Assembly (NCBI GenBank): GCA_002914845.1
Contig: JXTC01000058.1
Span: 106,858 to 170,857, forward strand
Reading direction: 5' to 3'
Source: Trema orientale
Taxonomy: Eukaryota > Streptophyta > Magnoliopsida > Rosales > Cannabaceae
DNA: 64,000 nt
A program made the position numbers and the translations under genes. Below the pieces are notes generated by a model that was not told the origin of the DNA, did not search any database, and saw only the letters and a program-made list of their open reading frames with translations. Positions 35,671 to 49,048 of the stretch are shown here, one piece after another (the first letter of the stretch is position 1; every line of letters begins with the position of its first letter).

Positions 35671-36823
35671 CTGACAATGACACTGATGGATATACGCTAA
35701 TTAATGTTAATTAATTACAAAATTCAAGCAGCTGAAAGGTGCTAATTAAGAATGTCAATGCTTAATTCGTGTTTGTTGACTATTGGGCAGTTATATTATT
35801 TGAAATTAGCTATATATTACTATTTTACATGTATATCCTACACAACTGGTGATGATGTACTAAAGTGTCTTTGTCAAAATTAACTGTGTTCATGGCATGC
35901 ATGTGCATTACCAAATCTTCTAAGAGGGGACAAAAACATCTTGTATTATTACAGATCAACAGCCTTCTCATATTAGTCAAAGTCGATTATGTCATACATA
36001 TATATAACCATGAAAAATTCCAATATTTGTGAAAGCTCAGTTAAGAAGTCTCTCTTTTGCTGGGGGAAAAAAAAAAAAAACCTGCAGGCCCCATTCTGGC
36101 ATCGATGTTAAATATATAACAACCAGTACATTTTTCATGAAAAAGTGCTTGCTTAAAATGACATCGATATTAAATATATGCCAAAAATTCCATGATAATA
36201 CGTGATTGAACTACTTACGAGCTCATGACAGACAATACTATATTAGATTTAGCGACGATTTTCCTAATTAAACATTGTCACAAGTCTTCCCTAACAAAAT
36301 TAGGGGACATCACTTTTTTAGGCCAAAGTGAAAGAACACTAGGCTGGTGGCTCAATTGAAAATGAGGCTCTGGGTGATAAATGAAAAACGTGAGTTATAT
36401 AAGACCTTAAAAGGTCTCAATTTTAAAATTAATTTGAAAATTTTGGAAGAATGAATCCTTTGAAAGTGAATTTTGAAAAAAAAATTTAAGTTTTAAATTT
36501 TTTTGCAAAATAGTCTTTTTATATTGTCGGGTATGGTGTTGAGCGTAGTCAATTATGTAGTTGAATATAATCGAGTATTGTCAAGAAAGATTACTTTGCA
36601 AATAAATTAAAAATATAAGCTATTTTGCAAATATGTATTTTAAAAAAAGTTCTTTTGCCAATTGTCCCAAAAATCCACTTCTGTACGCGGGACTCGGGAA
36701 AAAAAGCCAAAGTAGTAAATTTATTCTTATATTTGCAAAAGTAAGTAAAAGTAGGTATTTACGAAGCAAAATATAACTCGAGTTTATTATTTATTTTCAA
36801 TAAAGCAAACTAAACTATGTATG

Positions 36824-36854
<31 letters not shown>

Positions 36855-37087
36855 GGGGATGACTTCTCAATGGTTTCAATTTTTTTGTGACCATGAATAG
36901 ATACTAAAAAAAATAATAATAGCATTAAATTTTTTTGATGCTAATAAATAGCATTAAATTTTTTTGGCCAACCACCAAATTAATCACCACCATAAGATAT
37001 AAATCTAACGGCTTAAACCATTATAACCATCAATGGGTAAATATTGTTGTAACCATTTAAACCAAACTCATGGATATGGTTCTCAAT
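35671..37087. other. Gene-free spacer after the P450
   Basis: No gene recognised. Contains an (AC)n(AT)n microsatellite at 36823-36854 and two similar blocks with ATCGATGTTAAATATAT / ATCGATATTAAATATAT (36098, 36163). Confidence 0.5.
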
Positions 37088-37295
37088 CTAGTAAGTATTT
37101 TTTTATAGATATTTTTTTTAGCCGTTAGATCATGATCTAACGGATACCATAATTTGAGTGATTGAAAAAAAAAATAAAAAATATTCATTATTTAATATTT
37201 CTCTTTTCCATCTTTTACTATAAAAAGACATGTGTGACTAATTTTTATTGGACAAAACAATATCTATATATAAGTAAAAAAAAATACCTACTAGA
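37088..37295. mobile_element. TCTAGTAGGTATTTTT MITE (uninterrupted copy)
   Basis: TCTAGTAAGTATTTTTTT at the left and AAAAAAAATACCTACTAGA at the right are inverted termini. The interior AGCCGTTAGATCATGATCTAACGG is itself palindromic. Paralogous to 15241-15615, without the nested insert. Confidence 0.7.
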
Positions 37296-38329
37296 ATGGT
37301 GTCATATATATATAGATATATTAGAAGCCTTGAGTCTGAAGGGCTTAGTTGACTGTTTAAATCAACTTACCCACGAGGATACCAATTTTTCAGCAAGCAT
37401 ATCTTTTATCTTTTAAAAAAAAAATGTTTCCTTATTTTTTTTTTAAATAAAGACTGGTACTTTATTTAAATAGAAACTAGTAAATCACTAACAAAAATGT
37501 AAGAGATACACTTATAATTCTTCTCTAATCAGTATATAGGAAAAATTAAAGACAATGCAAACAGAACACGAGACGTCAACCAACAAACAACTAATGTCAT
37601 TTAGTAGGGGACTCTTAAGCAAAAGCATTTTGTCAAGCAAGAGTTTGAATGGCATTAAGAGAATTGCTTTCTAATGGCATGCACTACAGGAAAAAGGATC
37701 TATAGTAACGAGAGCAGAAAGTCACTGCTATAGCTCTCTAGCGACGACAATGTCGTCGTAAATTAGTCATCGGTATAGATCCGTTAGTATATCTCCTTTA
37801 TAACGATGACAAATTTTATCGTCGAAATAGTCTACTATAGCAACGACATATGTCGTCGAACGATGGCTAAAAAATGACGATGGCAGCCGTCGTTACCACT
37901 ATAGCGACGATGACGATATATTTTTAAAATATATACATATATGTTTTTAAATATAGTTATAGCGATGACGCTAATCAAATTCAAAAATTTATAGCAACAA
38001 TAATGTCGTCACTATAGATATTTTATTTTTTTCGTAATTAAATTAAAAAACTTATAGTCGTCGTTATAGATGTTTTAATTTTTTTAAAATAGTTAAATTA
38101 TTAAAATTAGAAATAAAATTACAAAAATAAAAAATAGAAACAAATTGAAAATATTTGAAACATAAAATATAATTTTAAATTTTAAATTAAAATAAATTTT
38201 AAAATAAATCTAAAACAAAAATACACATAAAATAAAAATTTAATAAAAGTATTCAACAAAAAAAAAAAATTGAACTATCTAGCTAGCTAGCTAGCTATCC
38301 AAGTCGGTCTCATCCTGATCTGCGTTGTC

Positions 38330-39770
38330 TTAAATGTCGGAAGTTGGGGGAGGAGGTTCAGATCAAAATTTCAAAGACAATGTAGGTGCTAGGGGCATCG
38401 GAAGAATATCAGGAACAACAGGCAGTTGAATAGACATATGGAATCCCAGAACCAATCTCGCCAATACACTAGATATGTGACGCAGTTGTTCACTGAAGTA
38501 CTAGCTCTCTGCATCACGCTGTGGTAGGAGAACTGCTTCATACTGGTGGACAGCAGCCAAATAACTCTGTGTCTGGCTGAAAAATTCTAGCAACTCAGAG
38601 TCGGGCACATGAGGATCCTGTGGTGGAGAAGCTGTTGTAGAAGAAGTGCTAGTAGCTCCCTTGAGCTTCAAAACCAGAGGCAAATGAAGATACCTGAGAC
38701 TGCAACTGATTCATGTGAATCTCAACCATCTTATGCTAAAAATAGTTGGGAAAAAGTTAGTAAAAAAATAAAATTAGTAGACAATCAATGAATACAAATA
38801 ATTTATAAGTTACTCATATAATTCTGCTCAACCTCCTCAGAAGGCCACATGCCAGTCACAGGATCCATATAACTCTGTCGGTAGTTCTCTACGATCGATT
38901 GCAAATCTCCCGTCTCAGGATTCCCCTGTGCATTGAATTAGATAAGTACATATACAAAAGCAATAAAAAAAATATAAAAGTAAGAAACAAGTTATAAGAA
39001 GATTACCATATCATATATACTGGCGATAGTAGACTTACGCCCCTGCCTACTGACATACTTCATCTGTCCCCTATTACCAGCATTTCTCTTAGACATAGCT
39101 TGCCATTTTAAAGTCATTAGTTAATAATGTAATAGTTATAAAATTAACGTAGTAAAAGAATAATTAAACGAAATACTAACCCTGAACTCCTCAGAGCTGA
39201 AATAATCCATGCACTTATTTCAAATCTCCTGAGTCATATCGGGAGAAACAGAACGACGAGCACGGAGAAGATCAAGATTGTTCTTGTCCCTGCCATTGAG
39301 CTTGAAGTGTTCACTGAGCTCATTCTTTCAGTTTTTATAGATGTCTTGAGCGGTGTGGTCAATGCCTTAGGATACCCAAGGCAGCTCGTTATTGCTAACA
39401 TCTTTATACTGGAAGTACTTCTGCAACCAAGAAATAAAGTATTTAACAAAAATAATTTCAATAAATCACAAAGATATAATAATAAATAAAAAATTCTTAC
39501 CTTGACACCAGACTCTATTTTCGCCTTTTGTTTAGCAGGAACCTTTGCCTTACTTTTGTGAAAAAGTTCTGTATTCTTGCTGACGAGCACCCCATTAAGA
39601 TGAGAAAAATACTTCTGGTTCTCTTTAACAGCTCTCCATGCAGCTCCCGTCTTGTCAAACGAGATCGAGAGTCATTGACTTGGCTCCAAGGAATCAAGCT
39701 TCTCCTGCAAGTTCAAAGATATATTCTTTGAACGTTTCCTCTGATCGATCGGTACTACAAAGGATTGAAA
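38330..39770 (-). pseudogene. CACTA second gene, Transposase_24 (Ptta/En/Spm)-like, decayed
   Basis: Pieces in register with small introns: GAAWRAVKENQKYFSHLNG and LVSKNTELFHKSKAKVPAKQ (about 39505-39640), a piece with NELSEHFKLNGRDKNNLDLL (about 39230-39410), and DSELLEFFSQTQSYLAAVHQ (about 38500-38680). Order and content match the accessory protein of plant CACTA elements thought to bind the subterminal repeats. Several stops interrupt it. It follows the tnp2-like gene on the same strand. Confidence 0.6.
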
Positions 39771-40079
39771 AAATATTAATAATCAATCAAATAAAATGAA
39801 CGAGAAATGTATATATTTTTATTTATTACTTAGACAAAGTAAAAATATTCATTATATCTGATTGACACAGGGCAGGAATCCTAAACGGGTCTGGTGGGGA
39901 GTCTCCACTTGCATCTCCTCCATGATATATGGGCCCAACAGTAGCCATAACTAAATAATATTGATAAATAGTATAAATATGATATGATGCATATAGAAAT
40001 GATGTTCATAAAAAATATATTTTATTAACAATGTAACAAATATTATCATAAAATACATAATTAAAAATATTTTTATATT

Positions 40080-43000
40080 AATCATCATCGCTATCAATAT
40101 AATCTTCATGTTCATCTTGATCAGTTTCATCATTATCGTCGACCTACAATTCTTCTTCGTCTTCTATATAATCATCCATTATCATGGTCAAGTTCATTAT
40201 CATCAATAAAATCATCTTCTTCCACATCATGAATAATATTATCAGAATTTGAACATGTTCACTTTGACTCCCACAAATATAACTAATAGACTCCAGCTCG
40301 CCAAGTTCAATCGTTAGGACAAATTTTGAAAAGTTATGATCTTGCAAAAGAACTGGCTCAATATCATTATCTTGTATATCACATCCACCTCAATGACTTA
40401 AGTCTCCTACAATTCAAGAATTCGGACCATTCAACAAATCATCAATATAAAAAACTTACTTAGTTTGAGAAGCAAGTATGTATGGTTCATCTTTATACTA
40501 CTCAGAATTGATAGCTATACTTCTTATATCTTTTTCTACTTTTATTTTCTTCTTTCTAGGATTGATATCAAACTATTTGTACTTGAATAAGACAACAGAA
40601 TATGTGTCTATATAATTGAACTCTTGAATTTCTTCTAAACAACCGTAAAATATAATCTCATTAGTCCCAGACAGGTATACCACTGTTTTGAGTCAATCGT
40701 TTATAATTTCTTGTATGAGTTATGAATCGAGTTCTATTGATAATACATGTAGAATAAGATGAGACATAAAAATGTGGCCTAAATGCCAATGAGTACAACT
40801 CATCAGTTACTTCAGGGATCTATGTTGACGTAATTAATACATCTGTTAATTTAATTAAAATGTAAAGTAGACAATAATGAAAATAACTGTTATATGCGAA
40901 GGTTGGAATTATAAGTTATATACTTTTATATAAAACCAAGTTAGAAATTGTTGTCTTTGTAGTTCATCTAGGTTTTGCCCACCTTTTTTTTAGAGCTCCC
41001 TCATATATTCACTATATTATAGGAAAAATATGAAAGTTTAATATGATGCCATATAATCATAATGATTTAATATTTTATTAGTTACTGGAGCTTACTCCAA
41101 ATACTTTTTAGACCTCTGGGCAATTGTTTAATATATACCACTCAGCTTTCTACCGAAGTTGTATATCAAGTGACACATAAATTCAATAGGACGACATTGG
41201 GATTGGAACACACTTAAGTATTTTTTCAGACCACTGTCAATACCATTTTCATTCTTATCAGGACGATTAAATTTCGTCTCAATCCCTTGGAAATACATTA
41301 AACAAAACATTAATATTTTATCAATAATATAACCTTCAGTAGTAGATCCCTTAGGACTTGCTCGATTTCTAACATAGTCCTTCAATTTTTTATATTATCT
41401 CTTATACGGATACATTCATCTGAAGTAAACAGGTCCTTCAAGTAACGCTTCTTCGAGCAAATGCATCACTAAGTGAACCATGATATCAAAAAATATAGGA
41501 AAAAATATCCGTTCAAGCTTGCAAAGAATAAGAACTATGACATCTTTAGAATTCTCCAAGTGCTTCTTACTCAAACTCCTAACATATATTTGTTGGAAAA
41601 AGTTACAGAGTTCAATAATTGTCGACGATATTTCCTTATTTGTAAAAGCTCTTATGCCAGGAGCCAACAAATGCTGAATAATAACATGATAATCATGCGA
41701 CTTCAGGCCAATTATTTTTGAGTCATTATCAGTTACATTCCTCCGCAGGTTACTTGCAAAGTTATCGGGAAACTTAACTGACTTAATAAATTGACAGAAT
41801 TTATGTAGTTCATCGGCAGTGAGTGTGTATTGTACGTGAGGTTTAATCAACTTGTTTCCTGATTCACCCAGATACAACTCTCGTCTTATTTTCATATCAG
41901 TTAAATCACGTCGTGCATTAATTGTGTCTTTTGATTTGCCTTCAATTCCCAACATTATGCCAAGAACACTATCACATACGTTTTTCTCAATATACATAAC
42001 ATCAAGATTAGGTCTCAAAGATAATGACGACCAATAATCTAGCTCATAAAATATACTTTTCTTTCTCTAGTTTAGTTCGTTTTTGTAAAGTTTCCTCTTA
42101 ATCCCTCCATAACTTGGATATTTAGCTGGCAATATATGCGGCAACTGTCTCAGTTGTTCTAAAATGTCATCATTACTGAAATGCCAAGGCGGGTTTCTTC
42201 TCTCTGGTTTCCTATCAAATTTTTTACTTTTTTCTCATTGAATGATTAGTTGGCAGGAAACGTCTGTGACCCACATAATAAGCTTTGGTCTTCAATCTCA
42301 ATGAAGGAGTGTTTTTGTTACAGGTTGGACAAGCTTTGTAACTTTGACCACGCCAACCAGATAAACTACTACAGGCCGGAAAATCATTAATAGTCCACAA
42401 AAGCGCAGCTCGCATTTTGAATGTGTTATTTCTAGTGGCATCTTGAGTATCTATCCTGACAACCCATAATTGTTTCAACTCCTCAACTAACGGCCTCAGA
42501 AAAATATCCATATCTTTCCCTAGAGATTGAGAACTAGGAATTAACAATGACATCATGAAATAACACTCCTTCGTGCATAGCTATGGTAGCAAGTTATAAG
42601 TCGTCAATACCACTGGCCACACACTGTAAGACAAACTCATGTTGCTAAATGGATTGAATCCGTCTACCGCCAATCTTAATCATACATTCCTTGGTTCTTT
42701 GGCAAATTTAGGATATCTACGATCAAACTCTTTCCATGCTTCTCCATCAACTGAATGTCTTAACACCCCTTCCTCATTAGAACAACCTGAACAGTGCCAC
42801 CTCATACTTGTTATAGTGTGTCTCGACCTGTACAATCGCTTTAACCGCAGTATCAATAGGAAATACTGTAACACTTTGTGAGATACCTTCTTGTCCTTTG
42901 TATTTTTATCTGTCCAACGGCTCATCCCTTATATAGGACAATTTTCTTTGTCTGTATTTTCTTTCAAAAATAAAACACAATCATATTTGCAAACATGAAT

Positions 43001-43640
43001 TGGCTCGTACCCTAATCTCAACTTAGACATCCATTTTTTCTCCTCGTAGTGTGACCCCAGTAGCTTGTTCTCTACTGGAAGCGCATCTTTTAATAATTTT
43101 AATAGGCTATCAAATGATTTATTACTGTATTTATGCATTACTTTCAAATGCATACGTTTGGCCAAGAAATTCAACGCCGAGAAATGTGTGCACCCAGGAC
43201 ACAATTCTGACTCAACTTCGGAGAACAAATCATCATACTGTTCTACAGATATAGAAGACGATATTGCAACATCTTCATCCACGTTCACGTTAATATGAAT
43301 AGGATCATGAGTAAATAGACCTATGAAGTTATTTATCACATTTACCATCTCATCTACTACATCATTACCTCCATGCATGTCATTTTGCAGAATGTCCACA
43401 TCATCAACTTCTCCATGAAATGTCCAAGTGGTATACTCTATATCAAATCTATGAGTTATTATACGTGTCTTCACCACATCAAGTGTCTTATGCAATACAT
43501 TGTGATATTCTTTACATGAACAATGAATTTTGCCTCGGTCATTCACAAAACTTTTTGCCCTATCAAGAAATGTCATTGCACTATTCCAATATTCCTTGTA
43601 AAAGCGGTTCCTCAAATGTATCTAACTCTTGTCAACTGAT
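40080..43640 (-). pseudogene. CACTA transposase, tnp2-like with DUF4218 and DUF4216 parts, decayed
   Basis: From the 5' side: 43615-42929 has a CxC-containing piece (CPGCTHFSALNFLAKRMHLK, EEKKWMSKLRLGYEPIHVCK); 42925-42680 has RWHCSGCSNEEGVLRHSVDG; 42556-42224 carries the tnp2 core (FLRPLVEELKQLWV, TINDFPACSSLSGWRGQSYK, ACPTCNKNT); 42018-41128 carries DUF4218 (ADELHKFCQFIKSVKFPDNF, LKSHDYHVIIQHLLAPGIRA); about 40720-40457 carries DUF4216 (IIFYGCLEEIQEFNYID, VVLFKYK then TAG where Trp is usual). An acid-rich tail follows to about 40080. Stops and frameshifts between the pieces disable it. Confidence 0.88.
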
Positions 43641-43975
43641 ATGTTTCTGCATTACTTGTTATTCGATGTCAGAACGAGTTAGAAATGATTGTCAAAGATT
43701 ATATGTATGATTATAATATGTCCTAAATCCACCTTATGACTCTACTTCTAAAGGGTAAGGCCCTATCCCATTCAAGATTACTTTATTATGTGGTTCATCA
43801 TTCACTCAAATATTATTCTGTTCACGCCAAAATTTCGGCAGCATTTCCCTACAGTTCTCCTAAGTGTGATACATATATATACACACCCAGAGAATACATG
43901 AATGTGCCGCCTGAACTCAACCAAAGAACAATGTTTATAAGTAATTGATAGAACATAACGTGTAATCTCAAATTG

Positions 43976-44036
43976 TCCAAACAGGACAATTCAGGAATCG
44001 ATATCGAGATGCATAATCTCTCATCGACTCCTGAAC
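43976..44036. repeat. Imperfect hairpin within the CACTA element
   Basis: TTCAGGAATCGATATCGAGA and TCTCATCGACTCCTGAA form an imperfect stem around ATGCATAATC. Confidence 0.55.
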
Positions 44037-44139
44037 GGGTCTAAGGTAATTTTTTTTATGAATAAAATAATGCATGCATGTATTAAAGTCACTATGCATA
44101 TAATTGTATACATTATGACTGCAACCTTTCTCATCACAT

Positions 44140-44220
44140 ATCAACTGGTTTGAAATGTTCTTGATCATCACAATTGTATAACGCTGAATGTGATAATCAA
44201 GAACATTCCAAACCAATTTA
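44140..44220. repeat. 80-bp long-stem palindrome within the CACTA element
   Basis: CAACTGGTTTGAAATGTTC...GATCATCACA is answered by TGTGATAATCAAGAAC...AAACCAATT, a roughly 30-bp stem with a few mismatches around a 20-base loop, just upstream of the transposase gene on its coding strand. Confidence 0.65.
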
Positions 44221-44437
44221 TGTGTGGTGATCATTCTCGTGCATTATTGTGAACTCTGGGGTACTTATCATATTATATAGTTTTTTGGGGTATTTTAGGT
44301 ATTTTATTCAGTGTAGGGATATTTCAAGTATCTAAGAAATTATAAGGGGTATTTTAGTAACTATAGGGTATTTTTGTAATTTTTTATTTTAGGGACATTT
44401 TGGGTAGTTTTGTGAATTAAAGGACTAGTTATTACCT

Positions 44438-44439
<2 letters not shown>

Positions 44440-44491
<52 letters not shown>

Positions 44492-44877
44492 TACTACGAT
44501 AATATAGTAATTATTACCTTTTATTTATTTTTTGTATTATTATTATTTAAGCTTATTTATTTTCATGTATTATTATTACTACTGTTATTGCTATTATTGT
44601 GATAATATAGTTATTATTACATTTTATTTATTTTATGTATTATTATTATTATTATTATTATTGTGATAATATATTTATTATTACCTTTTATTTATTTTAT
44701 GTATTATTATTATTATTATTATTTAAGCTTATTTACTTTCATATAATAATAATAATAATAATAATAATGATATCATCATCATCATCATTATTATTATTAT
44801 TGTGATAATATATTTATTATTACTTTTTATTTATTTTATGTATTATTATTATTTAAGCTTATTTATTTTCATGTATA

Positions 44878-44931
<54 letters not shown>

Positions 44932-44965
44932 AGTAGTATTAGTAGTAGTAGTAGTAATAGTAGTA
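44440..44965. repeat. (ATT)n microsatellite cluster
   Basis: Runs of ATT/TTA at about 44447-44491, 44640-44662, 44706-44722, 44788-44800 and 44879-44929, an AAT run at 44745-44768 and GTA runs at 44936-44970. They are separated by near-identical blocks with CTTTTATTTATTTTATGTATT, so the whole stretch is a compound tandem array of about 100 bp period. Confidence 0.75.
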
Positions 44966-46090
44966 GTAGCTAATCTTAAAAGAGAGTTGATGCCATTTTT
45001 TAAAAAATATTATTTTAAATTAGTTATTTAAATTTAATTATATAATTAATCTTACTCTTTAATTTCTTTTTATTTATTATTAGCTTATACTCAGGTCCTA
45101 ATTATGAAAATAATTAATAGTTTTATCTAATTACTCATTTTACTAACTTTATTAATTAATTTTATTACCTTTACTAATTATTTAATTATTAATGAAAATA
45201 TANATATCTTATTAAATTAAATTATTAATTTATTTAATTATTCCTATTATCATTTATTAATTTTTATCATATTTTTTATTATTAGATCATATTTTTAATT
45301 AAATTACAAAATTTATTCTAATCTAATTTCATCATTTATTATTAAATTAAATCACTAATCTAACATTCATATTAATCTAATTTTATTATTTCTAATCTAA
45401 TCTAACATAAATCTAAATTTAAATATACAACATAAACCAAAAATATAATTACTTACAAATATAATTTTTTCCATATCATTTTCACACAAACATTAATCTC
45501 ACATATTCAATTTAACCACAAACCAACATAATCTAACAAAATATTTTAATATATCCAAATAAATCTCACAATATTCCTAAAAACAAAATGATCTCACCAT
45601 ATCACAAATCCAAAATAATCCTACGTTATCTAACCATACCACAAATATAATATACCAAACTATATTACATAATTTAAATAATATAAACTAACTTGTTATT
45701 TTTAACTAATATAAAAACATAACCACATTTCAATAATAATCTAATCTCATTATTTTTAACTATTATATAAAACTAACCTATTATTAACAAATAAATAAAT
45801 ATAACAATAATATAATCTAATTCTTATTTTTAATAGTCGAACTAATTACTTAAAAAATTATTTTTAATAATCTAAATAAATATTTAAGAAACAAGAAAAG
45901 ACTAACCGGTGAGCCGGTGGAGGTGGATGGCGAAGGAGGATGGCGGCAGCGCTTCTCTACACACAGAGAGAGAGAGAGCATTACCTATAGATAAAGAGAG
46001 AACGAGGAGAGAGAGAGAGGCCGCCAGCGAGTTGGAGAGAGAGAGATATGTGGGTGAATGTGAAAAAACTGATGTCTGTGAGTTTTTATG
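44966..46090. other. Non-coding 5' part of the CACTA element
   Basis: AT-rich, almost devoid of G on the plus strand from 45400 to 45890. A GA-rich block at 45900-46070 with GAGAGAGAGAGAG may be the leader or promoter side of the minus-strand transposase gene. No gene recognised. Confidence 0.4.
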
Positions 46091-46665
46091 TTGTAGGATC
46101 TATGGCGGCGACAATAAATCTCGAATGTCGTCGCTATAGCCTTGACAAGACCATTTTAATTTTAATTTTTTTCGAGTCAAATTTGGGTAGTCACTAATTA
46201 CCCACCCAAATTTTCAGGTTTACCTATAGTGACGAGAAGTTATCGTGTCGTCGCTATAGTTTTTTTAATTTTTTATATTAATTAATTCTGGTTTGAAATT
46301 AAAAAATAAAATAAAAATTCTATAGTGACGACAAATGTCATCGCTATAGGGTTTGATATTTTCACAATCTCCGAAAAGGTACTTATTTTTCCGCGGGTGA
46401 GTTACTGTACAAGGGCGCATTTTTCCGTACATTTTATAGCGACGACATAAGACTTTTCCCTATAGCGACACATAGCATTTTTAGTCAACCTTTCACGGTT
46501 GACCTTTAATTGTCATCTCTATAGCATTTTTAGTCAACTTTTCATGGTTGACCTTCAATAGTAACGACAAACTCAATGTCGTCGCTATACATATAGGTCT
46601 ATAGTAGCGACAATTTATCGTCGTTATAGATGCCGTCGCTACAATTCTTTTTTGTTGTAGTGATG

Positions 46666-49039
46666 TTTGGAAACATTTTTATTTTTTATTTTTTAAAATG
46701 AAAATAGTGGTTGAATTTTTTTAAGAATTTACTGGAAAAAAAATTCATCTTCTATTTTATTTTAAAATATTAAAAAAAATACACACACAAAATAAAAATA
46801 TATCCGAGCAAAACCCTAACAAATTAATGCTCAGGTCACTCTCCGATATAGAGTACTTATTGAAAAACTGTACGTGTCTTGGTTGCTGGTCACTCTCCGA
46901 CATAGAGCACTTATTGAAAAACTGTACATGTCTTGGTTGCTACCTATTCAGGCCACTGTCCTTTGTTTGGTTGGTTAATTAAGAGCATACAGAGGGCTTA
47001 TTAATATAATAATATGTTTTCCAGTTTGGGAATTATTGATAAACTGTACGTGTTTTGGTTGCTAGTCAACACGTGGTAGAATCATGCACATAGTTGAACT
47101 AATATAATCAAATAATAAAAAGAGACTAAACTAATATGAATAATTCACTAGATATTATTGTGCCGTACAGTTGGCATTGCCAAAAATACCAAGTTTTTGC
47201 AATGCATGTCCCTTTATCCTTTCTTTAAACAGAAACTGCCCGCGATTCCTATCCAGTCCCAATTAGATATAAGTTCTTTTAAAATAATTTCCTTTCAACC
47301 ACACCAAAATCAAAATGGAAAAGAATCTCACCTATGCCTAATCATGGTCCATATTATATTTATAACAAATTTTTGTGGGCATATGTATAGAAAAGAAAAT
47401 TTAATTGTTTGTTTTCTTCTTTTAATTTATCCGTTATAGCACAACACAAATTAATAATTGAGTTGCTGGGCATGGTGCAAGAGGTGAGTACGTGACTATT
47501 AATTGTTTATAACTCTTTATTTTTTTTTGGAATTTTTTTAATTTCTCAAGACCTTTATTATATATGAGACAAAACAAATTGTTTTAACCCAAGGTAATTT
47601 AATATCTTGATAATAGAGATCTCTCCCCCGGTAGATAGCCTTCTAATTCCTCCTCGCCTCCTATTTTAGTAGATGCCTCTACTATTGGAGATGAAGGGGT
47701 TTTCTCTCTCTCTGTTATGGGTTTTTTTCTTTTTTTTTTTCTGTTTTTATTTTTATTTTCAAATAATTCTTTTATTCAGAAAGACAGTCATATACTTAGA
47801 TCTAGATCTATGATAGTCTTAGTACACCCAAATATATGGTTTGAGTTGTTTTTAGCTTTTTCTTCATTAATGGTGTGGTTGTCCTCCAAATCTATGTTAT
47901 TTTTTATTGAGATCTGGAAAGGTAGTTACTATGGCAAATCGGAGTTAACAGAATCTCATTCAGTGAATCAATCAAAAGTGCTAATTCGGATTGTGAAAAT
48001 CAAAATGAGCCATTGAAGAGTTCTATTTTGTCCTTATAGAGTTTTTCTTTAAGATCGTTATTGGGGACTACTTATGCTCTGAGATCTCTAAGGGTTTTTC
48101 TATTTTTAAGTTTATGAATCGATTTTGTGATAGGTTATATATAATTCAATTTGTTATTGTAATCCTTATTTGAATACTAATAAAGTTGTTTTCCTTTCAA
48201 AAAGAAAAGAGAAAAAAAAAGATAGAACAGCTTGTTTTCTATTTAACACGTGTAATTTGGTTAATTGTATGACCCCAGTTCCAAAACCGGCACATCCTCG
48301 GATCTCGACGGCCCTTGTGATGCCAAGATAAAGTTTTTGATCCTTACAAGTCCGAGAGAATTGATCCAAAAAAATAATGCAAATAGTAAATTTTTTTTTC
48401 TTAACCTAATATTTAAGTACATGCGCATGATATTATATATTGATCAACATACAATACATTTCGGACTAGACTACGCAGATAATAAATTATCAACTGCATG
48501 TAGGCATTTTCAAAAGGTAATATACCTTGAAAAAGAAACAAACTCGGATCATATTTACTAATCTATAATTGATAATTAAGATTTTGAAATGAATGGATGA
48601 GAATGAATAAGAAATGGAATTGATTCATTTTCTTGTGTTTATATATCAGTTATAAGTTGCAATGGAATCAACCTAATTCCTTTTATGGTCTTTACACATT
48701 TATTAGCAATCTAAGAATATATAAGAATCAAAATAACTTCATTCAAAAAAAAAAAAAAAGAATCAAAATAACTCAATTACTAAAATATCCTTCTATTTCA
48801 ATCATTTATTAACCAAAACAACGTACAAGTAATACTGACAAGTAATTTTATAATTTATTTCAATTGTGAAAAAAAAAGGTCCAGCTATGTTTCCCTCACC
48901 AATTTTCTCAAACTAGTTTTCTAATTAACTAGAAATGAAAACATTTTCTTATTCCCTAAGAAATTACGGTCCATTGCACATTAGTAAATATAGGCTAAAG
49001 GTAATATACTATCTTCCAAACATTTTTTTTTTAAAAAGG
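46666..49039. other. Gene-free spacer
   Basis: No supportable gene. Contains the 54-bp duplication at 46834, a T/C-rich region at 47690-47770, and an AT-rich MITE-like block (48580-48780) with GGAATTGATTCATTTTC and GGAATCAACCTAATTCC. Confidence 0.45.
46834..46941 (+). repeat. 54-bp direct tandem duplication
   Basis: Two adjacent 54-bp units (46834-46887, 46888-46941), each beginning GGTCACTCTCCGA and ending GTCTTGGTTGCT, differ at three or four positions. A third, diverged partial copy (ATTGATAAACTGTACGTGTT) is at 47034-47066. Confidence 0.9.
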
Positions 49040-49048
49040 GATATTATC

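Larger units (their letters stand above)
37682..46662 (-). mobile_element. Full-length CACTA (En/Spm) transposon, 8,981 bp
   Basis: The left tip CACTACAGGAAAAAGG and right tip TTTTTTGTTGTAGTG are inverted, and the trinucleotide ATG is duplicated at 37679-37681 and 46663-46665, the 3-bp duplication of this superfamily. Both subterminal zones (37700-38060 and 46090-46650) are crowded with CTATAGCGACGACA / TGTCGTCGCTATAG words in both orientations, likely transposase-binding sites. It carries a tnp2-like gene and a second gene on the minus strand, both broken, so it is non-functional by itself but structurally complete. One ambiguous base (n) is at 45203. Confidence 0.95.

Noticed and set aside
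45909..46139. Plus-strand 76-codon frame in a GA-rich block
   Set aside because: Composed of GAGAGA repeats at the CACTA end; opposite to the transposase direction.
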